Under the pieces are notes generated by a model. The model ran no database searches. It was not told where the DNA came from and saw only the letters and a list, made by a program, of their open reading frames with translations. Source: Nostoc sp. FACHB-973 (lineage in GTDB: Bacteria; Cyanobacteriota; Cyanobacteriia; Cyanobacteriales; Nostocaceae). Taken from it: a DNA stretch of 42,125 bases. The stretch spans positions 1-42,125 of the forward strand of contig NZ_JACJSJ010000074.1 in NCBI RefSeq assembly GCF_014698115.1, written 5' to 3'. The translations under genes were made by a program, and so were the position numbers. Shown here one piece after another: positions 23,950-32,266 of this stretch. Within the stretch, counting starts at the first letter, position 1; each line of letters starts with the position of its first letter.

Positions 23950-24186
23950 ATGGAAGGAATCATTAGAAAACTTAGTGGATTGAATCTTCCTAGCGGAACT
24001 ATGGTGATTTTAGCGATCGCATCACAAAGTAGTTCTGCCTCAGTTGCGACTAATCTCACGGTGTGGCGAGTACCGCTTGGCATCGTAGGAGCTATAATCC
24101 CGAATAGTCTTTTTACGGTTGCAGGGAATGCTGTAGTAGGATATGGAATTGAAGCGATTCTCAAGTCAATTTATACAAAAACCTAG
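23950..24186 (+). CDS. Small hypothetical protein upstream of the PKS operon
   Basis: A 78-residue ORF (MEGIIRKLSGLNLPSGTMVI) with two hydrophobic stretches, about 17-30 and 44-70 (PLGIVGAIIPNSLFTVAGNA), so it could be a small membrane protein. I recognise no family. A frame this long, with a GCGATCGC site and ordinary codons, may be real, but there is no strong ribosome site and no neighbour in operon spacing (247 bp to the PKS). Its 3' end carries one arm of a perfect 19-bp inverted repeat whose other arm lies 10 bp after the stop. It could also be a fragment of a repeat element. Confidence 0.4.
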   Translation: MEGIIRKLSGLNLPSGTMVILAIASQSSSASVATNLTVWRVPLGIVGAIIPNSLFTVAGNAVVGYGIEAILKSIYTKT

Positions 24187-24214
24187 CAAAACGGAAACCG
24201 TAAAAAGACTATTC
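24102..24214. other. 19-bp inverted repeat spanning the end of the small ORF
   Basis: GAATAGTCTTTTTACGGTT (24102-24120) is exactly matched, inverted, at 24196-24214. The 75-base interior contains the last 22 codons and the stop of the 78-aa ORF. The right arm is followed by AAAAAAATAAATA, not T-rich, so terminator activity on the plus strand is not supported. Confidence 0.65.
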
Positions 24215-24433
24215 AAAAAAATAAATATTTATCCATTACAGAGGAGCTAAAACTGAAGCTGAAATATCTACTCAGTTCAAAAATCAGTAATGATCCTCAA
24301 AAAGTTTAAATTCCAAAAAAAGCTGAATAACTTGGATGCCTAGTTGTACTTATATCAACCCACTCTTAACAAAAGTTGAGTTAGGTAATTTTAATTATCA
24401 AAGAGCATACTTTTAATAAGGATATAGAGGCTA
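24187..24433 (+). promoter_or_regulatory. Presumed leader and promoter region of the PKS-NRPS operon
   Basis: After the right arm of the 19-bp inverted repeat, this AT-rich gap runs to the PKS start and must carry the operon promoter unless the small ORF is co-transcribed. I cannot assign -35/-10 boxes with confidence. TAAGGATATAGAGG at about 24417-24430 supplies the ribosome site for the ATG at 24434. Confidence 0.35.
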
Positions 24434-27400
24434 ATGCAGTTAGATAATAGTTCCAAGAAGTTAGCAAATTCGAGTAATAAAAAAAATCATTTAAGGGAAG
24501 TAGAAGTTGCCATTAAGTCGAGTTTCTTCGTAGAAGATTGTGTAGTAGTAGAGAGGCAGATAGAAAAGTTAAAACATGAGTTAGTTGCTTATGTTGTACC
24601 ATCAGAAATATTTGTAAGAGAACAGTTGTTATCTCACCTACAAAGAATTGTGCCTAGTGAATGGCTACCGCAGGCGATTGTACCAATATCAACTCTCCCG
24701 TTCAATCCCTCTGGAGAAATAGATCAAACAGCCCTGAGTAATCTAGAAATCAAAGACACAGATTTAGTGCAGCGATGGTCAGAGCTAATCAAGTCATTGC
24801 CTGAAGTTCAGCAAGTAGCAGTAGTAGTTCAAGAACACCTCAAACATCTATCAGACTTACTTCCTAACTTGACTGACAGAGATAAAGATGACGTTATCAT
24901 TAATGACATCAATTTAGATAATCCCAACTTGCTACCAGACTGGTTTTATCGCCAGACTTGGCGACGGAAACGATCTGTAACCCAATTGTCTGCAATCAAT
25001 GGTAACTTCCTAGTATTCCTTGACAAGTTGGGATTAGGGGAATATTTGGGTGCAGAACTCCAAAAACATGGCCACATGTGCGTTGGCATTGAAGCAGGTG
25101 TAGACTTTAGGCAACTTGGCAATAACCGCTATCAAATTGCGCCAAATAATCCCGAACATTATCAGCGTTTGCTGTCTGTTCTGACAACTAACAACTTTCA
25201 AATCGATAAAATTTTACATCTGTGGAATTATGAAAGTTGCATTAATGAAATTTCCAGTCTCGATTCCTTGGAAGACGCTCAGACACAAGGTGTCTATAGT
25301 CTACTGTCTTTAGTTAAAGCTTTAGCTAATATCCAAAAATCTCATCATCCCATTGAGTTATTATTAGTTTCAACTTATACACAATTTCTATCGAATCATG
25401 AAGATATTGCTTATGAAAAGTTTCCTCTTGTGGGGTTGCTGAAAGTAATCGATCGAGAAATACCCCACTTAACTACTCGTCATGTTGATTTAACTGTAGA
25501 TGAACCTGTGGTGAATGCAGGGCGGATTTTGCAAGAGTTGCATATGCCATCAGGTGAATGTGAGGTAGCTTATCGCCAAGGAGAACGCTGGGTTCCTCGA
25601 TTAGAGAAAGTGGATTTTGATCGGGAACAAAAGCAAGACTTTGCCTTTAAAGCAGGTGGAATGTATTTGATTAGCGGCGGACTTGGGGGCGTTGGTGTTG
25701 AGATTGCCAAGTATTTGCTCAAGCATTACAAAACGCGGCTATTGTTGGTTGGGAGGACTGACTTACCCCAAAGAAGTACATGGCAGACTTACACAGGAGA
25801 GTCTGTTATATCTCAAAAAATTGCGGCTTATCAAGAACTAGAACAGCTGGGAGGAGAAATTATCTATGAGGCAGTCGATGTCTGCGATTTGCCTGCTTTG
25901 CAACAGGTGGTTGAACAGGCTTCATCTCGTTGGGAATGTGAACTAGACGGGGTGCTGCATTTAGCAGGAACTTATCAAGAGCGATCGCTCTTGGAAGAAA
26001 ATCATGAAAGTTGGTCAACAGCCATCCGCGCCAAAGTTGGCGGTGCTTGGATACTTAATCAACTACTACTAGACCATCCCCAAGCAGTTTTTATCAGCTT
26101 TTCTTCAGTCAGTAGTTTTTTCGGAGGCGCTAGTGTTGGCACATTTGTCGCCGCCAATCAGTTTCTGGAGAGTTTTGCCCATTATCAGCGCTCTCGCGGT
26201 CTCAAGAGCTATTGTTTTAGTTGGAGTTTGTGGGATGGGATCGGCATTAGCCAGGATTACCAAAAGAGCAAATTGGCTCAAACCAAAGGCTACTGTGCCA
26301 TGTCTGCACCACAAGGATTGTCTTCTTTGCTCATTGGTTTACACCACAATCAGCCGCAGTTGTTAATTGGATTAGATGGTAGTAACCGACATATCCGTGG
26401 TTATGTAGAAGATACCTATTCTCTAGAGAAATTAACTGCTTATTTCACTGCTAACAGTAATTCCTCAGTTGGGGAGAAATTAGCAGAATTGGTAGTGAGC
26501 GATCGCTTTGGCACACCCAGCACTTGCAATTTTGTCCAGCTACAACACATGCCGTTAACGCAAACAGGTATCATTGACTTCAGACTGCTCACCAAGGGCG
26601 ATCGCACCTTAACCAAATACTTGAAGGAACAAACAGAATCTCCTGCTGCGATACCAGATCAAAAACCCGCCCAGGTTCCGAGTTCTCCTCAAGGGATGGG
26701 CAACGCAGATATCGCTGTCATTGGGATAGGTTGCCGATTTCCCGGAGCCAATGACTACCAACAGTTTTGGCAGAATCTCGAACAAGGAATCAATAGCATT
26801 AGTGAAATTCCCTCTGACCGATGGGAAGTTGAAGAGTATTATTCCCCTAATCCTCAAGAGCGAAAAAGCATTAGTAAATGGGGAGGGTTTATCGACAAGA
26901 TAGACCAATTTGACGCCCAATTTTTCGGCATCTCTGCCAGAGAAGCACAACGAATGGACCCTCAGCAGAGGCTGATGCTGGAGTTAACTTGGTCTTGTAT
27001 CGAAGATGCTGGATATGCACCATTTGAACTGTCTGGAGGTTCCGTTGGTGTCTTTATCGGAGTGTGTAACTACGACTACGATCTTTTACAAAACGGCTAT
27101 AAACAGGAAACCGACGGACATACAGGGACAGGAACTTGGACTTGCATGATCCCCAATCGGATTTCTTACTTCTTTAATTTTCACGGTCCCAGTATTCCCG
27201 TAGACACAGCTTGCTCAAGTTCACTGGTAGCGCTTCATCAAGCCATCAATGCTCTGAAGTCAGAGGAATGTAAGACAGCACTCGTGGGTGGAGTGAGTAT
27301 TTTCTGCACACCGACGAGATACATTCAAATGAGTCAACTGGGAATGTTATCTCCACAAGGACAGTGCAAAACTTTTGATAGTGAGGCTGATGGGTATGTG

Positions 27401-30400
27401 CGTGGAGAAGGAGCAGGAGTAATTCTCTTAAAACCTTTAGCTCAAGCCATTGCAGACCAAGACCAGATTTATGGAGTGATTAAAGGGAGTGCGGTAAATC
27501 ATGGTGGAAAAGCAAGAACTCTGACATCTCCCAATGTTTATGCTCAAGCAAAAGTACTTTCCGCCGCCTATACAAAAGCTAATATCGCCCCCAATACCAT
27601 TTCCTACATCGAAGCTCATGGTACTGGTACGCCCTTGGGAGACCCAATAGAAATTAATAGTCTCAAACGAGCATTTAGACAATTACATCAACAGTATCAT
27701 TTATCCCCAGTTGATAAACCCTATTGTGGTTTAGGAACAGTTAAGACCAATATTGGACACTTAGAAGCAGCAGCAGGAATTGCTGGGGTGATTAAAGTAC
27801 TCTTGGCAATGAAGAATCAAAAATTGCCCAAAATTGTGAATTTTCAGCAATTAAATCCCCGCATTGATTTTAAGGGAACTCCATTTTATCTTGTCTGCGA
27901 AACCCAAGAATGGAAGCAGTTAAAGACAGAAGCAGGAGAAAATATACCGAGACGGGCTGGTATAAGTTCCTTTGGGGTGGGAGGGTTGAATGCCCATGTG
28001 ATTTTGGAAGAAGCACCGGAATCTTTAGTAGTAAACAAACAATTTGAGCGCCCCTACCACCTACTGACTCTATCAGCCAAAAATGACCAGGCATTGGCAC
28101 AATTGCGACATAGTTATGGGGAATTCTTGACCGACAATGCCAATGTACCACTAGGAGATATATGCTCTGCGGCGAATATAGGGAGGGAGCATTTTAACCA
28201 CCGTCTAGCAATTATCGCTGACTCTAGGAAAGAGTTAGTAGAACAACTCGCCAGTTCTGCTCAAAATAGTAGTCAGATAGGCAAACAACTGCCGAAAATA
28301 GCCTTCTTGTTTACCGGACAAGGGTCGCAATACATAAATATGGGAAAGGAACTCTACGAAACGCAACCCAAATTCCGCCAAACACTAGAGCAATGCAATG
28401 AAATCCTTCGCCCCTATCTCAAGCCATCTTTATTAGAGGTACTGTATCCTACCCCAGCAGGGGAGCAGGGGAGCAGGGGAGCAGGGGAGAAAGAAGAATT
28501 TTTCCCTCTGCCCCTCTGCCCCTCTGCCCCTCTGCTTATCGATCAAACGGCCTATACCCAACCAGCATTATTTGCCTTTGAATACGCCCTATATCAACTA
28601 TGGAAATCCTGGGGAATTGAACCAGAGGTAGTGATGGGGCATAGCGTCGGAGAATACGTAGCAGCAACCGTCGCCGGAGTTTTTAGCCTAGAAGATGGAC
28701 TCAAACTCATCGCCCAAAGAGGACAATTAATGCAGCAGTTGCGATCGGGAGGTGAAATGGTTTCCCTGATGGCTTCAGAAGAACAAGTGAGGGAAGTTAT
28801 AGCACCGTTCTTTAACAAAGTATCCATAGCTGCCATCAATAGTTCTCAAAGTATAGTGATTTCTGGAGCCAGTGAAGATATTACGACCATTTGTCAAAAG
28901 CTAGAGTTACAAGGCGTAAAAACAAAACGGTTGCAAGTATCTCACGCCTTCCATTCACCCTTGATGACACCAATGTTGCAGGAATTTGCAGCAGTCGCCA
29001 ATCAAGTCACCTATAATCAACCCCAAATTCCAATAATATCCAACGTCACCGGACAACTTGCTGACGAGAACATCGCCACAGCAGACTACTGGGTAAATCA
29101 TGTTAGTCAAACAGTGCAGTTTGCCTCCAGTATGGAGAAATTGCAAAGTTATGAAGCCTTTTTAGAGATTGGGCCAAAGCCAACGCTGTTGGGTATGGGG
29201 CGTCAATGCTTACCAGACAGCGAGGGTTTGTGGTTGCCTTCTCTACGTCCAGGAGTACCAGAATGGGAACAACTACTTTCTAGTTTGGGTAAGTTATATC
29301 TAGCCGGAGTTGCGGTAAATTGGTCAGGGTTTGAGGGCGACTATCCCCACAGGAAAGTTGCACTACCCAACTATCCATTCCAAAGACAGCGCTATTGGAT
29401 TGAGAATACACAATCTCAACTTCGAGTCCAAAAATCTCCAAAACTGCACCCATTACTGGAAACAAAGCTGCAATTGCCCTTAAGCAAGGAGATTTTGTTT
29501 GAATCTCAATTCAGTACAGCCAACTTGCCATTTTTAGTAGAATATCAAGCTTACAGCCAAATTGTCGTACCTGGAGCTTGTCATCTTTCCTCACTATTAA
29601 GTGCAGCCAAACTCACCTTTGGCAACGAGGGATGTGTATTAGAAAATATAGTTTTCCCCCAAGCATTAGCTATCCCCGAAGGAAAAGCACGCACTGTACA
29701 GTTAGTACTTTCTCCACAAGAGAGTGGCAAATCTTTCCAACTCATTAGCTTTGATCCAGCCACAAGCAGTAATGAGATAAGTCAATGGCTAGTCCATGCC
29801 ACAGGAAAAATTTCCCCCAGCATAAACACTACATCACAAACCATTGCCATCCAACAAATACAAGCACGCTGTACTCAACAAATGGCTGCACTAGAAATTT
29901 ACCAAAGTTGGCAGAAGCGGCAGATAGAATTGGGTGCAAGTTTCCAGTGGCTGGATTCTGTTTGGTGTGGAGAAAAAGAAGCCCTAGCCAAAATCAAATG
30001 GGTGGATGTAGGAAATGAGCAACAGGAGTATGAGTTATATCCGGGTTTGATTGACTCCTGCTTGCAACTGACCAGCATTTTCTTCCCTGGCGAAGACACT
30101 TTTATGCCGTCTGCAATTGAGAGTTTCCGGTTTTACCAACGTCCCCAACCTCAGCAGTTATGGTGTCATGCAGTGCGAAGACAGCAACACAACTCTGATA
30201 TTGACAAGATAATCGTAGATATCAAACTGTTTGACTTTAAAGAACAGTTGATTGCAGAGATTGTCGGTATGGAAGCCAAAAAAGTGACTCGCCAGTTATT
30301 GTTGCCTTCCCACAATCTTGATGTCACAGACTGGTTATATGAAATCGGCTGGCAAGCGGTGGACAAAGACCAATCAATTGTCACAAAGGTGGGCAGTTGG

Positions 30401-32266
30401 TTGATTTTCACAGATCCACAAGGACTAGGTGAAGAGCTAGGTGAACAATTACAAAACCTTGGTAGTGATTACACCTTAGTTTCTGCTGGTATTAACTATC
30501 AGAAAATTGACCAGCAACATTATCAAATAGACCCGAATCAACCAGAACACTACCAAAAACTCCTGTATGACATTGGTAGCCAACAACAACCACTGGGGAT
30601 CATTTACCTCTGGAGTATCGCCCCAGATGAAACTGATGAGAGCAATCTCCCAGCAGCAGAACTGAAAAATTGTGGCAGTGTTTTGCATTTAGTGCAAGCA
30701 TTGACGCAACTCCCTTGGCAAATACAACCGCATCTATGGCTAGTAACACAGGGAACCCAAGCAGTGACAGCAATATCTGAGCCATTGCAACTTTCAGGGA
30801 GTAGTTTATGGGGATTAGGTCGAGTTATTGCCTTAGAGTATCCAGAATTTCAATGTGTGCGTTTAGACTTATGCGTACAAGGGACAAGACAACAGCACCT
30901 AAAAGCACTGCTACTGGAATTGTCAGCCACAGATGCAGAAGACCAAATCGCCATCCGTCAGGGCAAGCGATACGTAGCGCGACTGGTGCGGCACACTGCT
31001 AGTTGTTCCTTGGGAGAACCGCCAATGAAGGCAAGGGTGAATCAGGGGCAATTATCTGTACAACCAGATGTGAGTTATTTGATTACTGGTGGTAATGGTG
31101 CTTTGGGTTTGGAGGTGGCTGGCTGGCTGGTAGAAAAAGGAGCGCGACACCTGGTATTAACTGGACGCAGTGAGGTATCTTTTGCCACCAAAGAGCGAAT
31201 ATCCGATTTTGAGCAATTAGGGGTGAGGGTGCTGGTTGTCAAAGCAGATGTTTCGGAAGTTGCTCAGGTGGTTGAAGTCCTAGAAAAAATCAACTCCCAG
31301 CTACCGCCGCTACGGGGGATTATTCATGCAGCAGGAATATTGGATGGTGGAGTGTTAAAGCAGCAATCTTTAGAGCGCTTTCGGCGGGTGATGGCTCCCA
31401 AGGTAGCAGGGGCATGGAATCTCCATACCTTGACCCAACTCATGCCCCTTGACTTTTTTATTTGTTTCTCGTCGATGAGTTCACTGTTTGGCTTTGTGGG
31501 ACAAAGTAATTATGCGGCAGCTAATGCTTTTATGGATAGCTTGGCTCATTATCGCCAGACTTTGGGTTTGCCGGGATTGAGTATTAATTGGGGGGCTTGG
31601 TCTCAGGTGGGGATGGCAGCTAGAATGGCAGCTAGATTGGATAGTGGCGACCAAAATCTCATACAGGGGGTAGGTATTGGGACAATTGCTCCGTTGAAGG
31701 GATTGGCTGTGCTGGAGCAATTGTTAAACCAATCTTCTGCCCAAGTGGCGGCAATACCCATCAACTGGTCGCAATTTATCAGCAAATCCGCTACAGCACC
31801 AGCGTTTTTTGCTAACTTCACCCATAACTTAACCAAGAGAGTTGAGCAATCTGAGTTTCGCACTCAATTAGCAACAGCCAAAATCAGCGATCGCAAAAAG
31901 CTTTTAATTGACCACTTATGCTCACAGGTAGCTCAAGTGCTAGGGCACAAACTTTCAAACCAAGACCTCCAGCAAGGGTTTTTTGAGTTAGGCATAGATT
32001 CACTGACTGCTGTGGAACTACGAAACCGCTTGCAAAACTCTTTGGATTACCCTTTGCCTTCTAGCTTGACCTTTGACTATCCAACAGTCACAGTGCTAGC
32101 TGATTATCTAGGCAAAGAAATACTTTCAATAGAACCATCTACTATCGAACCACAAGCAAGCAATCGCTCTCATTTATCAACCGCCCTCGACGAGCTATCC
32201 GAAAGCGAAATCGAAAAGCTGCTTGCACAAGAACTAGCCATTATTCAGGAAGGTAAGGGCCAATGA
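24434..32266 (+). CDS. Type I polyketide synthase: A-sub, KR, pseudo-A-sub, KS-AT-DH-KR-ACP
   Basis: This 2610-residue PKS opens with an adenylation C-subdomain (about 22-101), then a KR (about 190-640) and a second A-subdomain-like piece (about 667-720; MPLTQTGIIDFRLL). The module follows: KS (about 760-1195, Cys927 in DTACSSS), AT (about 1290-1660, GHSVG with Ser1404, HAFH suggesting malonyl-CoA), DH (about 1670-1950), KR (about 1960-2420, GGNGALG, SNYAAAN), ACP (Ser2523 in LGIDSL) and a C-terminal docking helix. The front matches the tail of alpha-keto-acid modules without an adenylation core or carrier; both subdomains lack the catalytic Lys (Glu95, Ile713). The first KR has Phe571 for Tyr, and the DH has Tyr1704 for His. 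The AT carries a repeat-derived insertion (about 1340-1367). It overlaps the next PKS by ATGA. Confidence 0.92.
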   Translation: MQLDNSSKKLANSSNKKNHLREVEVAIKSSFFVEDCVVVERQIEKLKHELVAYVVPSEIFVREQLLSHLQRIVPSEWLPQAIVPISTLPFNPSGEIDQTALSNLEIKDTDLVQRWSELIKSLPEVQQVAVVVQEHLKHLSDLLPNLTDRDKDDVIINDINLDNPNLLPDWFYRQTWRRKRSVTQLSAINGNFLVFLDKLGLGEYLGAELQKHGHMCVGIEAGVDFRQLGNNRYQIAPNNPEHYQRLLSVLTTNNFQIDKILHLWNYESCINEISSLDSLEDAQTQGVYSLLSLVKALANIQKSHHPIELLLVSTYTQFLSNHEDIAYEKFPLVGLLKVIDREIPHLTTRHVDLTVDEPVVNAGRILQELHMPSGECEVAYRQGERWVPRLEKVDFDREQKQDFAFKAGGMYLISGGLGGVGVEIAKYLLKHYKTRLLLVGRTDLPQRSTWQTYTGESVISQKIAAYQELEQLGGEIIYEAVDVCDLPALQQVVEQASSRWECELDGVLHLAGTYQERSLLEENHESWSTAIRAKVGGAWILNQLLLDHPQAVFISFSSVSSFFGGASVGTFVAANQFLESFAHYQRSRGLKSYCFSWSLWDGIGISQDYQKSKLAQTKGYCAMSAPQGLSSLLIGLHHNQPQLLIGLDGSNRHIRGYVEDTYSLEKLTAYFTANSNSSVGEKLAELVVSDRFGTPSTCNFVQLQHMPLTQTGIIDFRLLTKGDRTLTKYLKEQTESPAAIPDQKPAQVPSSPQGMGNADIAVIGIGCRFPGANDYQQFWQNLEQGINSISEIPSDRWEVEEYYSPNPQERKSISKWGGFIDKIDQFDAQFFGISAREAQRMDPQQRLMLELTWSCIEDAGYAPFELSGGSVGVFIGVCNYDYDLLQNGYKQETDGHTGTGTWTCMIPNRISYFFNFHGPSIPVDTACSSSLVALHQAINALKSEECKTALVGGVSIFCTPTRYIQMSQLGMLSPQGQCKTFDSEADGYVRGEGAGVILLKPLAQAIADQDQIYGVIKGSAVNHGGKARTLTSPNVYAQAKVLSAAYTKANIAPNTISYIEAHGTGTPLGDPIEINSLKRAFRQLHQQYHLSPVDKPYCGLGTVKTNIGHLEAAAGIAGVIKVLLAMKNQKLPKIVNFQQLNPRIDFKGTPFYLVCETQEWKQLKTEAGENIPRRAGISSFGVGGLNAHVILEEAPESLVVNKQFERPYHLLTLSAKNDQALAQLRHSYGEFLTDNANVPLGDICSAANIGREHFNHRLAIIADSRKELVEQLASSAQNSSQIGKQLPKIAFLFTGQGSQYINMGKELYETQPKFRQTLEQCNEILRPYLKPSLLEVLYPTPAGEQGSRGAGEKEEFFPLPLCPSAPLLIDQTAYTQPALFAFEYALYQLWKSWGIEPEVVMGHSVGEYVAATVAGVFSLEDGLKLIAQRGQLMQQLRSGGEMVSLMASEEQVREVIAPFFNKVSIAAINSSQSIVISGASEDITTICQKLELQGVKTKRLQVSHAFHSPLMTPMLQEFAAVANQVTYNQPQIPIISNVTGQLADENIATADYWVNHVSQTVQFASSMEKLQSYEAFLEIGPKPTLLGMGRQCLPDSEGLWLPSLRPGVPEWEQLLSSLGKLYLAGVAVNWSGFEGDYPHRKVALPNYPFQRQRYWIENTQSQLRVQKSPKLHPLLETKLQLPLSKEILFESQFSTANLPFLVEYQAYSQIVVPGACHLSSLLSAAKLTFGNEGCVLENIVFPQALAIPEGKARTVQLVLSPQESGKSFQLISFDPATSSNEISQWLVHATGKISPSINTTSQTIAIQQIQARCTQQMAALEIYQSWQKRQIELGASFQWLDSVWCGEKEALAKIKWVDVGNEQQEYELYPGLIDSCLQLTSIFFPGEDTFMPSAIESFRFYQRPQPQQLWCHAVRRQQHNSDIDKIIVDIKLFDFKEQLIAEIVGMEAKKVTRQLLLPSHNLDVTDWLYEIGWQAVDKDQSIVTKVGSWLIFTDPQGLGEELGEQLQNLGSDYTLVSAGINYQKIDQQHYQIDPNQPEHYQKLLYDIGSQQQPLGIIYLWSIAPDETDESNLPAAELKNCGSVLHLVQALTQLPWQIQPHLWLVTQGTQAVTAISEPLQLSGSSLWGLGRVIALEYPEFQCVRLDLCVQGTRQQHLKALLLELSATDAEDQIAIRQGKRYVARLVRHTASCSLGEPPMKARVNQGQLSVQPDVSYLITGGNGALGLEVAGWLVEKGARHLVLTGRSEVSFATKERISDFEQLGVRVLVVKADVSEVAQVVEVLEKINSQLPPLRGIIHAAGILDGGVLKQQSLERFRRVMAPKVAGAWNLHTLTQLMPLDFFICFSSMSSLFGFVGQSNYAAANAFMDSLAHYRQTLGLPGLSINWGAWSQVGMAARMAARLDSGDQNLIQGVGIGTIAPLKGLAVLEQLLNQSSAQVAAIPINWSQFISKSATAPAFFANFTHNLTKRVEQSEFRTQLATAKISDRKKLLIDHLCSQVAQVLGHKLSNQDLQQGFFELGIDSLTAVELRNRLQNSLDYPLPSSLTFDYPTVTVLADYLGKEILSIEPSTIEPQASNRSHLSTALDELSESEIEKLLAQELAIIQEGKGQ
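28457..28535. repeat. 8-bp tandem-repeat hairpin inside the PKS acyltransferase
   Basis: Four GCAGGGGA units (28457-28488), a 15-base centre, and four CCCTCTGC units (28504-28535) face each other and can fold into a long imperfect hairpin. The frame stays open. The AT of the next PKS has 11 residues where this one has 30. Confidence 0.9.

Noticed and set aside
23877..24164. Minus-strand 95-residue ORF
   Set aside because: It lies opposite the 78-residue ORF and contains no domain or start signal; the plus strand looks more protein-like.
22882..24433. Missing adenylation core upstream of PKS1
   Set aside because: I looked for the A3, A5 and A7 motifs in the upstream 1.5 kb and found none; the region holds repeats and one small ORF.
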